From the NCBI RefSeq assembly GCF_004151245.1, contig NZ_JUIW01000007.1, forward strand, positions 211,941-275,940: 64,000 nt of DNA, read 5' to 3'. The first letter of the stretch is position 1. Each line of letters opens with the position of its first letter. Shown here in pieces: positions 40,721 to 49,422 of this stretch. The position numbers were made by a program, and so were the translations under genes. The notes under the pieces were generated by a model. The model was given only the letters and a program-made list of their open reading frames with translations, was not told the DNA's origin and searched no databases. The DNA comes from Flavobacterium beibuense (lineage in GTDB: Bacteria; Bacteroidota; Bacteroidia; Flavobacteriales; Flavobacteriaceae).

Positions 40721-41734
40721 CTATTTACCGTCTTTGTCTACTACCGGCCTTTCATCTCTGTTTGCAAGTTCCCAGGCTGTGGCAAACACAAGCTGAGCTC
40801 TTTTTGCTAAAAGGTCATACTCTATTTTATCAGGAGTATCGGTTGGCATGTGATAATCAGCATGTACACCGTTAAAATAAAATATAATAGGAATACCTTT
40901 TTTTGCAAAGTTGTAATGGTCTGACCTGAAATAAAACTGGTTAGGGTCTTTCCTGTCGTTGTATTTGTAATCAAGGCTAAGGTGTGTGTATTTGTTATTG
41001 GCTTCTTCGTTTATGTTATGAAGATCAGTGCTTAATCTGTCTGATCCTATAACATACACATAATTGCCATTGTCTTTATGCTCAACATCTCTTCGCCCTA
41101 TCATATCTACGTTTAGATCGGCAATTGTATTTGCGATAGGGAAGAGAGGATGCTCTGAATAATAACGTGAACCGTGAAGTCCGTGTTCCTCTCCCGTAAC
41201 ATGAAGGAAAAGAATGGAACGTTTTGGTCCGTGTCCTGCTTTTTTGGCTTCCATAAATGCTTTTGCAATTTGCAGTAAAGCTACGGTTCCGGAGCCATCA
41301 TCATCAGCACCATTATAAACCTCGCCGTTTTTCATACCCACATGATCGTAGTGAGCAGATATTACAAGAACTTCATCGGGTTTTTCTGTACCTTCAATAT
41401 AAGCCCATATATTTTCTGAATCGTTTAGTTTAGGGCTAAAAGCACGCTGCATAAATTCTGAAGGCACCGGCTGGTACCATCCATCAGCACCTTTAGGATA
41501 TGAAATACCATTTTCCTCATATTGGCTAATTAGGTATTTACCAGCTTTTTTTTGCCCTTCTTCCCCTGTATTACGGCCTTCCATTTCGTCTGACGCCACT
41601 ACATAAAGATCCTTCTTTAAATTAGCAGCCGTTATAGTATTCATATACTCAGGAATATAGTCCTTATTTTTTTTGTTTGTACTGCCACATGATAGTACGA
41701 GGCAGCTTAAAGAGAGCATAAAAAGCTTATTCAT
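40721..41734 (-). CDS. M28-family zinc metallopeptidase lipoprotein
   Basis: 337 aa. Signal peptide MNKLFMLSLSCLVLSC with lipobox at Cys16. M28 metal ligands in order: His in SAHYDHVGM, Asp in GADDDGSGTVAL, Glu-Glu in HVTGEEHGLHGS, Asp in NVDMIGRRD and His in FRSDHYNFA. It is an exopeptidase at the cell envelope that removes N-terminal residues; the substrate is unknown. The N-terminal AAP-type DYIPEYMNTIT region is normal for the family. Confidence 0.92.
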   Translation of the reverse strand: MNKLFMLSLSCLVLSCGSTNKKNKDYIPEYMNTITAANLKKDLYVVASDEMEGRNTGEEGQKKAGKYLISQYEENGISYPKGADGWYQPVPSEFMQRAFSPKLNDSENIWAYIEGTEKPDEVLVISAHYDHVGMKNGEVYNGADDDGSGTVALLQIAKAFMEAKKAGHGPKRSILFLHVTGEEHGLHGSRYYSEHPLFPIANTIADLNVDMIGRRDVEHKDNGNYVYVIGSDRLSTDLHNINEEANNKYTHLSLDYKYNDRKDPNQFYFRSDHYNFAKKGIPIIFYFNGVHADYHMPTDTPDKIEYDLLAKRAQLVFATAWELANRDERPVVDKDGK

Positions 41735-41773
41735 ATAGTATTTTAATTGATTTAAGACTTAAAGATAGGAATA

Positions 41774-42787
41774 TTAATGAAGATTGTAGAATGTAAATAA
41801 TATAAATAAGCCTGTCAAAAACATAATAGCAATAAAGTTTATTAAAAGCATTGCTGTACATTTTATAAAGTTTACTATAAATTTTTCATGATACATTTTT
41901 CTATGTGCTCTATAAAAATAATATACTGTCCATACTAGGGTAAGTAATACAAATATACCTACCAATATACTGAAGAAGTTAGAGTCAATTTCAGTAAGGA
42001 AATGCCCGACAGTAACCAATATTAAAGTTGATAACAATAAGAAGGAAAAATAATTGAGAGTAAAAATGCCGTGATCAAAAAAGTACCATCTTTTTTTCCC
42101 ATGAAAAACCCATAATATAAATGCAAAAATTGGCATATATACGAATATTGCTTTTGGAATGTTATGGTTAATTGATTCAATAAACTTTTCTCCTACCTGA
42201 ACAGGGTTGTTATGTTCATATAACTTTAAAACTTTTTTACCGAGTTTATATTCAAAAGGACTTAATTTAAGATGCTCAGGTTTTATTGCTTCAATTGAAT
42301 CCATTTCTTTTAAAGACTTATAAGTCATAGGGCTTTTTATAAGAAATTCGTCCCCACTAAATGTTATATTACCTAAAAAAACATTTTGCTCGGTATTTAT
42401 TTTTTCTTCAATCGAAACATTTTTTTCTACAAGTAATTCAGGATCTGCATGATGGATTGCTTCTAGATCCTCAAATTCCGGATAAAGGTTAGGTAAAAAG
42501 AAGGTTACAAAGCTTATAAAAATGTATAACTTAACAGGTGGTACATACTTTTGTCTTTTACCTTCTAGGTATGTTTTAGTAACTCTTCCCGGTCTAAAAA
42601 GCAAGTCTCTTAGTGTACGCCAAAAAGCAGTATCATAATGGGTTAAATCTTCTGCAAAGTGCCCAACGAGTTTAGGGAAGGTCTGGCGGGTTTCAACATT
42701 TTTCTGTCCACATTTGGAGCAAAAAGCTATATCTACAGTGTAGCCGCAATTTTCGCATTCATTATCGTGACGAAGTGTACCTGACAT
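41774..42787 (-). CDS. DUF3667 membrane protein with N-terminal zinc ribbon
   Basis: 337 aa. Zinc ribbon at Cys11/14/23/26 (ECENCGY...FCSKCGQKN). The segment HYDTAFWRTLRDLLFRPGRV and the membrane entry KYVPPVKLYIFISFVTFFLPNLY are typical of DUF3667. Four to five membrane helices cluster in the C-terminal half. Very common in Bacteroidota, function unknown. AT-rich in the middle (about 42200-42470), where the sequence is an acidic linker. Confidence 0.9.
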   Translation of the reverse strand: MSGTLRHDNECENCGYTVDIAFCSKCGQKNVETRQTFPKLVGHFAEDLTHYDTAFWRTLRDLLFRPGRVTKTYLEGKRQKYVPPVKLYIFISFVTFFLPNLYPEFEDLEAIHHADPELLVEKNVSIEEKINTEQNVFLGNITFSGDEFLIKSPMTYKSLKEMDSIEAIKPEHLKLSPFEYKLGKKVLKLYEHNNPVQVGEKFIESINHNIPKAIFVYMPIFAFILWVFHGKKRWYFFDHGIFTLNYFSFLLLSTLILVTVGHFLTEIDSNFFSILVGIFVLLTLVWTVYYFYRAHRKMYHEKFIVNFIKCTAMLLINFIAIMFLTGLFILFTFYNLH

Positions 42788-42852
42788 AGTGTTAATAATT
42801 AGGTATAGTTTGTTTGGATGTTAAAACTATGAAAAAATGTTAAATCAAATAA

Positions 42853-42878
42853 AAAGCCAAACACAAAAGTTTGGCTTT
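42853..42878 (-). terminator. Intrinsic terminator of the dienelactone hydrolase gene
   Basis: AAAGCCAAAC-N6-GTTTGGCTTT, with a T tract on the minus-strand side. Confidence 0.85.
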
Positions 42879-42934
42879 ACAGTTATTTTTATTGAATTTT
42901 TAATAATTTCTTTAATTATTAAAAAAGTAGAATT

Positions 42935-43699
42935 CTATTTAAGCACTTCCTTTAAAAACAGCATGAAATGTTGCCAGCTCCTTTTATCAGCCTTTTCGTT
43001 ATAAGCGGCTCCTTTAGAATTATCGTTTCCGGCTTCTTTCTCAGTAAAGGCATGTACAGCACCACTGTAATATATCATTTGCCAGTCGGCTTTGCTGTTG
43101 TCCATTTCTTTTTGAAAAGCTTCTATTTCCTTTTCAGAGACATGAGGATCATCAGCGCCATGTAATACCAAAACTTTTGTATTTATTATATTATCAGGCC
43201 TTGAGGCATCCTTTCCTAATCCGCCGTGAAAAGATACCACACCTCTTACAGGCATTCCCGATCTGGCTGCTTCTAATACTCCGGTACCGCCAAAGCAATA
43301 ACCAATCATAACAATGTTATCAGCTTCTGCACCGGATTTAATAAGTTGCTCCAGAGCCAGTGAAATCCTTTTTTGGTAAGCTTCATAATTATTTTTATAG
43401 TACCCCGCCTGTTTACCTGCTTCCTGAGTATTGGCAGGGTAGTTGCCTTCTCCGTAAATATCAGCTATAAATGCATAATATCCCAAATCGGCCAGCTCTT
43501 GGGCAACTTCTTTAGAGTGATTGCTTATTCCTTTCCAGGCAGGTAATATAAGTATACCGGGTTTATTTTTATTTGGTTTTGCAGGTACTGCAGCAAAGCC
43601 GTTAAGTTTTTGGTTACCGTCATTATACACTACAGGTTTTAACTGGGCATTGGTAAATGTCGTCATACAAAGGGCTATGAATAAGTAAATGGTTTTCAT
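42935..43699 (-). CDS. Dienelactone hydrolase family protein, exported
   Basis: 254 aa. Signal peptide MKTIYLFIALCMTTFTNA-QL. Alpha/beta hydrolase with nucleophile elbow GYCFGGTGVLEAA (Cys nucleophile, as in dienelactone hydrolases), Asp in HGADDPHVS and His in GAVHAFT. The fold is full length. Despite the name, the environmental substrate is unknown, since no catabolic cluster is nearby. Confidence 0.9.
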   Translation of the reverse strand: MKTIYLFIALCMTTFTNAQLKPVVYNDGNQKLNGFAAVPAKPNKNKPGILILPAWKGISNHSKEVAQELADLGYYAFIADIYGEGNYPANTQEAGKQAGYYKNNYEAYQKRISLALEQLIKSGAEADNIVMIGYCFGGTGVLEAARSGMPVRGVVSFHGGLGKDASRPDNIINTKVLVLHGADDPHVSEKEIEAFQKEMDNSKADWQMIYYSGAVHAFTEKEAGNDNSKGAAYNEKADKRSWQHFMLFLKEVLK

Positions 43700-43731
43700 G
43701 GTTGTTATCTTTTGAGTAAAAATAAAAAAAA

Positions 43732-43764
43732 GAAAGCTTTCAGATGCAATATCTAAAAGCTTTC
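43732..43764 (-). terminator. Intrinsic terminator of the DJ-1/PfpI gene
   Basis: GAAAGCTTT-rich arms (43732-43744 and 43752-43764) form a stem with one mismatch; T tract on the minus-strand side. Confidence 0.8.
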
Positions 43765-43798
43765 CGCGAATTAAAGTATTAACCTTAATCAGGTTTCT

Positions 43799-44347
43799 TT
43801 AAGCTCTTTGAAGTTCGTGTTTACCTTCTTTAATTTCTTCTACCATCTTTTTATTAAAGGCAGGCAGGTCTTTAGGAGTACGGCTTGTTACAAGTCCGTT
43901 ATCTACAACAACCTCTTCATCTACCCAGTTGGCTCCTGCATTAATAAGGTCGGTTTTTACAGAAGAGAACGAAGTTAGTTTTCTTCCGTCTACAACTCCG
44001 GCTTCAATAAGCGTTTGTGGTCCGTGGCAAATAGCGGCTACCGGTTTTTTCTCTTCAAAGAAATCCTTTACAAAAGCTACTGCTTTTTCATTTCTCCTTA
44101 AAAGATCAGGGTTAATTACACCTCCCGGAAGAACTAATGCATGATAATCTGACGACGATACTTCATCTACAGTTTTATCTACATTAAACTCTTTTCCCCA
44201 GTTACCATTGGTCCATGACTTAATTGTACCGCTTTCCGGACTAACAATTTCTGCTGTCCATCCCTGTTGCTCTAAATATTCTTTAGGCGATTGTAGTTCG
44301 CTCTCCTCAAATCCGTTAGTTGCCAGTATGGCTACTCTCTTACTCAT
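43799..44347 (-). CDS. DJ-1/PfpI family protein (type 1 glutamine amidotransferase fold)
   Basis: 182 aa. RVAILATNGFEESEL opens the fold, and the nucleophile elbow AICHGPQTLIEAG carries the conserved Cys. LTSFSSVKTDLINAG and the final LPAFNKKMVEEI match the YhbO/PfpI stress-protein branch (deglycase/protease-like, exact reaction disputed). Cytoplasmic. Followed by its own terminator. Confidence 0.92.
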   Translation of the reverse strand: MSKRVAILATNGFEESELQSPKEYLEQQGWTAEIVSPESGTIKSWTNGNWGKEFNVDKTVDEVSSSDYHALVLPGGVINPDLLRRNEKAVAFVKDFFEEKKPVAAICHGPQTLIEAGVVDGRKLTSFSSVKTDLINAGANWVDEEVVVDNGLVTSRTPKDLPAFNKKMVEEIKEGKHELQRA

Positions 44348-44443
44348 GATTTTTATTTTTTTATGGTTAGTAATTTATTTAATACCATAAAGTTAGCCTA
44401 TACAAAACAGGAGGTGTTTTAATGGTGTACTAAAGTTGTGCTA

Positions 44444-45199
44444 ATGTTTGTTAACTGGGAAAATATTAGTAGTACTTTTAAGATGGTTTACATAAATGCT
44501 ATACTTATGAAGGAAATTTTTGAATGGAAAAGGTTGCTTTTTAATGACCTTCCTGTTTCTTTTTTACTGGAGGTTATATTTAGGACAGTTGTAATGTTTA
44601 TTATGGTTTTAATAACCTTAAAACTAACGGGGAAGAGGGGAGTAAAGCAACTTTCTGTTTTTGAGGTAGTAATTATTATATCGTTGGGGTCGGCAGCCGG
44701 TGACCCTATGTTTTATGAGGATGTAGGTATTATTCCGGCTATAACCGTTTTTGCTTGCATATTATTAATGTACAGGATAGTAACGGTACTTTTGGGTAAA
44801 AGTAAAAAGTTTGAAATATTTATGGAGGGTAAAGTACAATGCTTTGTAGAAGACGGACAATTTTCCATACATAATTTTGAAAAGGAAGATTTAGCAAAAG
44901 ACGAGTTTTTTGCTGAATTAAGGTTAAAATCCATAGAGCATTTAGGACAGGTTAAAAATGCCTATATAGAAACTAATGGTGCTATAAGCGTATATTTTTA
45001 TGAGGATGTAGATATAAAGTACGGATTACCTATACGACCTCAGTTATTTAACCTTAAAAGTACTAACATTCCAAAATCAGGAATTTATGCCTGTACGTTT
45101 TGTGCCAATACACAGGAACTGGAACCAACACATGCAAACTGTTCTGTTTGTGGTAGGAACGAATGGGTAGAAGCTATAAATACAAAAAGAGTACAATAA
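44444..45199 (+). CDS. DUF421 (YetF-like) membrane protein with C-terminal zinc ribbon
   Basis: 251 aa from ATG 44444 (GTG 44438 also possible). Membrane helices at about 34-54, 65-85 and 92-110 in the DUF421 layout: ITLKLTGKRGVKQLSVFEVV, then a cytoplasmic YetF-type domain (EIFMEGKVQCFVEDGQF). The C-terminal extension CTFCANTQELEP...CSVCGRNEW forms a zinc ribbon (two CxxC), which I do not associate with most members of this family. Role unknown. Confidence 0.85.
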   Translation: MFVNWENISSTFKMVYINAILMKEIFEWKRLLFNDLPVSFLLEVIFRTVVMFIMVLITLKLTGKRGVKQLSVFEVVIIISLGSAAGDPMFYEDVGIIPAITVFACILLMYRIVTVLLGKSKKFEIFMEGKVQCFVEDGQFSIHNFEKEDLAKDEFFAELRLKSIEHLGQVKNAYIETNGAISVYFYEDVDIKYGLPIRPQLFNLKSTNIPKSGIYACTFCANTQELEPTHANCSVCGRNEWVEAINTKRVQ

Positions 45200-45226
45200 A
45201 AAAACACTGCCTAAGCAGTGTTTTTT
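45200..45226. terminator. Bidirectional intrinsic terminator
   Basis: AAACACTGC-CTAA-GCAGTGTTT with flanking A and T tracts. Confidence 0.9.
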
Positions 45227-45247
45227 TATAAAATAGAATATAATTAA

Positions 45248-46510
45248 TTAACCTCTTGAATTTCTACCGTTTGATGACCTTGAAGGGGCAGGTGAACTGC
45301 TTCTTGAAGGTGAAGAAGATCTCATGCTTGGTGAGCTGCTTCTCGAACTTGAAGGTGTACTCCTTACAGATGGGCTACTGCTTCTTGAAGGGGATGAACT
45401 TCTAACAGATGGAGAACTACTTCTTGAAGGCGATGTACTTCTCACTGAAGGACTGCTATTTCTAGAAGGTTCAGTTCTTACATTTGGAGAGCTGCTTCTT
45501 GAAGGTATAGCATCATAAGACCTGCTGTTGCTGGTAGAAGGATTAGACCTTACTACATTACTGTTACCTCTTGATCTTACAGTTCCCTGATTATTATCTC
45601 TTGAAGAACTGCTGATAGCACTGCTTCTTGAAGGAGTTGTTGTTCTAACACTACCATTATTATCCGTTCTGGAAGAGTTAATGCTTCTGCCTCTGCTGTA
45701 ATCTGCTGTAGATCGTGAAGAACTGTTATAAGAGTTTCTCGAAGCTGTTGAAGATCTTTCTACTCTTACATTTTCCCTTGTTTGTTCTAAAGCATACCTG
45801 TTTGTTGAATTGGTACGGCTTGCAAACGAACGGTCAGGGTGCATTCTTTCATATCCGTTAGATCTTCTTGTACTGTGCATTGCAACTGCACGTGAACTTC
45901 TTCGGGTAGTTACATAGTTACATGTATTGTTTACGTTTACATATACATGTACATGGTTTCTGTATCTGTATACAGGATAAGGAGCCCAGTAACTATAGTA
46001 AGTAGGGTAGTAACCCCAATACCAAGGTGAGTAGTAAGGGCGGTATGATATTGCCCAAAATACATCAAATATAACTGGTCTTGTAACATATACCGGTTCA
46101 TATATATAGTTAGCACCGTACATATAAACGTCTCCTACTACCTGAACCTGAACATCATTACCGCTTCTTTCAACTTCAACAGTTGCAATATCCTGATAAG
46201 TATCGGGTCCTAAAACCGATTGTAATATAATTAAGTGAGTATTGCTTTGTGTCGCTTCTATCACTCTAATATAGTCTACGTAGTTATCTCCGTTAAGGTC
46301 TAGGTTAGATATTTGAAGATCGGGATCATTTAACCTTCTTTCAAAATCTTCCAAATCGCTCGATTCACCAAATATGGTGGCAACCGCCCTTAAGTCTAAG
46401 TTGTCGCTTATATCTGTATTGTTTGCACGTACAGTTGTAACGTCCTGAGCAAAAATGTTGTTTACACAAAGTAAAACAAAAAGGGCTATATGTAATAATC
46501 TCGTTTTCAT
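45248..46510 (-). CDS. Exported protein with EF-hand-like loop and Ser/Arg-rich repeat tail
   Basis: 420 aa. Signal peptide MKTRLLHIALFVLLCVNNIFA-QD. A calcium-loop-like DLNGDNYVDYIRV (about 84-96) lies in the first domain. A Tyr/Trp/Pro-rich section (RPYYSPWYWGYYPTYYSYW) follows. The C-terminal about 200 residues are Ser/Arg-rich and end in tandem RSSSPSVRSTSPS units (about 325-415). The repeats look like a disordered, strongly basic tail. The first half is typical of flavobacterial exported proteins; function unknown. No LPXTG or T9SS C-terminal signal seen. Confidence 0.8.
   Translation of the reverse strand: MKTRLLHIALFVLLCVNNIFAQDVTTVRANNTDISDNLDLRAVATIFGESSDLEDFERRLNDPDLQISNLDLNGDNYVDYIRVIEATQSNTHLIILQSVLGPDTYQDIATVEVERSGNDVQVQVVGDVYMYGANYIYEPVYVTRPVIFDVFWAISYRPYYSPWYWGYYPTYYSYWAPYPVYRYRNHVHVYVNVNNTCNYVTTRRSSRAVAMHSTRRSNGYERMHPDRSFASRTNSTNRYALEQTRENVRVERSSTASRNSYNSSSRSTADYSRGRSINSSRTDNNGSVRTTTPSRSSAISSSSRDNNQGTVRSRGNSNVVRSNPSTSNSRSYDAIPSRSSSPNVRTEPSRNSSPSVRSTSPSRSSSPSVRSSSPSRSSSPSVRSTPSSSRSSSPSMRSSSPSRSSSPAPSRSSNGRNSRG
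45285..45520. repeat. Imperfect tandem repeats coding Ser-Arg-Pro units
   Basis: Repeating 36-45 bp units such as CTTCTTGAAGG...GGAGAACTACTTCTTG encode the RSSSPSVRS tail of the exported protein. Imperfect identity between units indicates repeat expansion with drift. Confidence 0.85.
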
Positions 46511-46656
46511 AGTCTCAAAGTATTTATTTGCCCAAAAAATTAATTTCTTGTTGTTTGATTAGTAATAACCAATTACTGTGCCAATAATTTTTTATACCTT
46601 TATCACTATACTGAAAACCCTTTATTTATAAGGGGTTTAAATAACTAACAGCATAT

Positions 46657-47151
46657 ATGGAAATAATAAAAGCCGGCCTAAACGACTTTAACTTAATACA
46701 CTCTCTGGCCGAAAATGTATGGCCGCAAACTTATAAAAATATTCTTACTCCGCAGCAAATAGAATATATGTTTGAAATGATGTATAGTCAAAAAGCTTAT
46801 AATGAGCAGATTGAAAAAAAAGGTCATCATTTTATACTTATAAAGGATGAAAGTGGTTATTTAGGTTTTGCCTCTTATGAACCTAATTATAATAATACGC
46901 CCGTTACTAAGATTCATAAAATATATGTACTTCCAGAAACTCAGGGAAAAGGAGTAGGCCGTGCCATGATTGATGAAATAGCTGCGATTGCTAAGCAAAA
47001 AGGTAATATACGGGTTTCCCTTAATGTGAACCGTTTTAATAAAGCTGTAGGTTTTTATGAAAACATAGGTTTTGTAAATACCGGACAGGAAGATATAGAT
47101 ATAGGAAATGGTTATTTAATGGAAGACTTTGTAATGGTGAAGACTTTATAG
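46657..47151 (+). CDS. GNAT family N-acetyltransferase
   Basis: 164 aa. Motif A IHKIYVLPETQGKGVGRAMI (QGKGVG acetyl-CoA loop) and motif B NRFNKAVGFYENIGF are clear. Family resembles PaiA/spermidine-type or RimI-like acetyltransferases; the acceptor is unknown. Upstream TATACCTTTA is near the promoter consensus. Stands alone between minus-strand and plus-strand genes. Confidence 0.88.
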   Translation: MEIIKAGLNDFNLIHSLAENVWPQTYKNILTPQQIEYMFEMMYSQKAYNEQIEKKGHHFILIKDESGYLGFASYEPNYNNTPVTKIHKIYVLPETQGKGVGRAMIDEIAAIAKQKGNIRVSLNVNRFNKAVGFYENIGFVNTGQEDIDIGNGYLMEDFVMVKTL

Positions 47152-47213
47152 TTTTATAATAACTTTCTGTAATGTTTATGATATCAATAACATAGCTACA
47201 GTATTATTAGAGG

Positions 47214-47221
47214 TAAATTTG
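47214..47221 (+). promoter_or_regulatory. -7 element TAAATTTG of the SpoIIAA-like gene
   Basis: Match to TANNTTTG, 22 bp before ATG 47244. Confidence 0.5.
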
Positions 47222-47243
47222 AGTAAAACAAAAAAACAACGCT

Positions 47244-47612
47244 ATGATTACTCAAATTCCAAACCTGCCATCTAATATGGTTGGTTTTCACTCATCGGGA
47301 GAGGTAACAAAAGATGATTTTGATATCGTAAAACAAAAAGTAGCTGAACTTGTAGAGAAAACAGGTAAATTAAACTACTTATTATTTCTTGATAATTCTC
47401 CAAAAGATTTTACGGCGGGTGCCTGGCTTCAGGATGCCCTTTTAGGTATTAACAATATTACCAAATGGAACAGGGCTGCCATAGTTTCTGATTCTGAAAC
47501 GGTAATTAAGTTTACTGATACTTTTAGTAAAGTAATGCCGGGTGAGTACAGAGGTTTTCATAAACCTGAGTATCAAAAAGCAGTTGACTGGGTATCTGAA
47601 AAAACAGCTTAA
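47244..47612 (+). CDS. SpoIIAA-like (STAS/SEC14-type) protein
   Basis: 122 aa. MITQIPNLPSNMVGFHSSGEVTKDDF and WNRAAIVSD fit the SpoIIAA-like fold (PF11964 type), distinct from true anti-anti-sigma STAS proteins because the phosphorylated Ser motif is absent. Cytoplasmic. It is 12 bp upstream of the PNPOx-like gene, and the two form an operon that looks like a general-stress unit. Confidence 0.82.
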   Translation: MITQIPNLPSNMVGFHSSGEVTKDDFDIVKQKVAELVEKTGKLNYLLFLDNSPKDFTAGAWLQDALLGINNITKWNRAAIVSDSETVIKFTDTFSKVMPGEYRGFHKPEYQKAVDWVSEKTA

Positions 47613-47624
47613 AAGAGAAATATT

Positions 47625-48134
47625 ATGGGAAATTTTGAAAACCTTTCACAACAAGAGGCAATAGCCAAAATTAAAGAACTGGCTGAAGACATTAAGATTT
47701 GTATGTTTTGTACGGAACTTTCGGTAAGGCCAATACCAACAAGGCCGATGAGCCTGCAGGAAGTAGATGATAATGGAAATCTGTGGTTTATAAGTTCGGC
47801 TAAAAGCAATAAGAATTTTGAGATAAAACACGATGATGAAGTTCAGCTTATGTTTGCCAAAAATGCTGATGCACATTTTCTTTCTTTATTCGGGAAAGCG
47901 GTAATATACAAGGATAAAGCTCATATTGACGAGGTTTGGACTCCTATTGCCAAGACCTGGTTTGAAGAAGGTAAAAATGATCCGGATGTAACAATAATTA
48001 AAGTTGAGCCAAAAGAAGCATATTACTGGGACACTAAAGAAGGAAAGATGATCACAATGCTTAGATGGGCTGCCGGGGCAATTGTAGGAAACTCTATAGA
48101 CGATGGTAGCCGTGAAGGCAGGTTAAACGTATAA
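47625..48134 (+). CDS. Pyridoxamine 5'-phosphate oxidase-like (general stress protein 26 type)
   Basis: 169 aa flavin-binding split barrel. IKICMFCTELSVRPIPTRPM and GNLWFISSAKSNKNFEIKHDD are the FMN-binding strands; AYYWDTKEGKM and RWAAGAIVG close the domain. Members bind FMN or related flavins, often stress-induced; the reaction is unknown. Follows the SpoIIAA-like gene by 12 bp. Confidence 0.88.
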   Translation: MGNFENLSQQEAIAKIKELAEDIKICMFCTELSVRPIPTRPMSLQEVDDNGNLWFISSAKSNKNFEIKHDDEVQLMFAKNADAHFLSLFGKAVIYKDKAHIDEVWTPIAKTWFEEGKNDPDVTIIKVEPKEAYYWDTKEGKMITMLRWAAGAIVGNSIDDGSREGRLNV

Positions 48135-48160
48135 ATACACTTAATAATTGGTTATTTAGT

Positions 48161-48190
48161 AAAGGCTTTTCTTAACAAGGAGAAGCCTTT
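48161..48190. terminator. Intrinsic terminator
   Basis: AAAGGCTTTTC pairs with GAGAAGCCTTT (one G-U) between convergent genes. Confidence 0.8.
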
Positions 48191-48192
48191 AT

Positions 48193-49161
48193 TTATATAT
48201 ATAGATTACCGCTTCTATATGAATCTAGCGGTAAGACCTTAACATTCTTCTCGGTCTCTTTTTCCTCAACATATACAGCATATTCTGCCGGCCTTATTTT
48301 TGCACCTACATGTTCTGCATAAGCTTTGGTAAATTCTGCACCAATATAAAGAATAGCTGCCGAGAAATATACCCACAAAAGTATTACTATAATAGATCCC
48401 GCAGCTCCGTAAGGAGACCCTGCCGCTGTAGTTTCTATATACAAGCCTATAAGGTATCGTCCAAGCATAAATAAGCAGGCTGTAAAAAATGCTCCGGCTC
48501 TAACATCTTTCCATGTTATTTTAGCATCAGGCAGTACTTTAAAGATGGTGCCAAACAAAACAGTTATAACACCAAAGTTTATAGCTATATCGGCAATATT
48601 AATGAATATAACCGCTACCTGTGGGAAATAACCTTTAAGTATTTCGTTTAGAGCCACTAAAGCCCCGTTAATTAATAATGAAACAATAAGTAAAAACCCT
48701 AACCCTATAATTATTGATCCTGAAAGTAATCTTGTTTTTAAGAATTTTAACCAGCCTCTCTTTGGTTTAGCTTTAAGGTTCCATATAATGTTTATGGAAT
48801 CCTGTATTTCCCCAAAAACCGTAGTTGCACCTATTACAAGGGTAACAGCCCCTATAATCATTGAAATATTTGTCTTTCCCGACAGTTCAAGGTTCTGAAT
48901 TATTTCCTGTATTTGTAAAGCAGCATTAGAACCTATTAAACCATTTATTTCGGTAAAAACCCTTCCTTCAACGGCTTCCCTTCCAAAGAAGATTCCCGTA
49001 AGCGAAATAATCAGTAATAACAGGGGTGCCAAAGAAAAGACAGTATAATAAGATAAGGATGCGCTAAGCTTTAAACCTTTGTCATTCATAAAACCTGTAA
49101 AGGTATCTTTGAGTACTTTACCGGACGATTTAATCAGTTGTCTTTTCGAATATGCTATCAT
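48193..49161 (-). CDS. YihY/virulence factor BrkB family membrane protein
   Basis: 322 aa with about six membrane helices. DKGLKLSASLSYYTVFSLAPLLLLIIS is the family's first conserved segment; ARAGAFFTACLFMLGRYLIG and AAGSPYGAAGSIIVILLWVYFSAAILYIGAEF are the later ones. Often misnamed ribonuclease BN; it is an inner-membrane protein of unknown transport or structural role. Its C-terminus is charged. The 261 bp between it and the divergent NDH-2 gene hold no other gene. Confidence 0.92.
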   Translation of the reverse strand: MIAYSKRQLIKSSGKVLKDTFTGFMNDKGLKLSASLSYYTVFSLAPLLLLIISLTGIFFGREAVEGRVFTEINGLIGSNAALQIQEIIQNLELSGKTNISMIIGAVTLVIGATTVFGEIQDSINIIWNLKAKPKRGWLKFLKTRLLSGSIIIGLGFLLIVSLLINGALVALNEILKGYFPQVAVIFINIADIAINFGVITVLFGTIFKVLPDAKITWKDVRAGAFFTACLFMLGRYLIGLYIETTAAGSPYGAAGSIIVILLWVYFSAAILYIGAEFTKAYAEHVGAKIRPAEYAVYVEEKETEKNVKVLPLDSYRSGNLYI

Positions 49162-49331
49162 AGGGATGGGATTAGAATATTAAAATTAAAAACCACCAGT
49201 ATTAAATACTATAATATTAACATTACTATAAGGATATTCGTTCAATATTTTTACTTTTTAAGTGTAAATTAAAGCTTACAATTTAAAAACCCAAAGTTTT
49301 CATAAATCTTACAAATAGAGGATATTAAGTA

Positions 49332-49361
49332 TTGCTGCTAACTAATTATAAAGTAACTTTA
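49332..49361 (+). promoter_or_regulatory. Promoter-like TTG-N19-TAACTTTA for NDH-2
   Basis: One mismatch to the -7 consensus and correct spacing, 61 bp before ATG 49423. Confidence 0.4.
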
Positions 49362-49422
49362 TAGTGTAATTAAGCTTATTATAAAGCCCTTTATTATCAA
49401 ATATTTACTAAAAAATTCATCT

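Noticed and set aside
45324..45518. 64 aa plus-strand ORF rich in Leu and Gly
   Set aside because: It is the antisense shadow of the Ser/Arg repeat region and has no start-site support.
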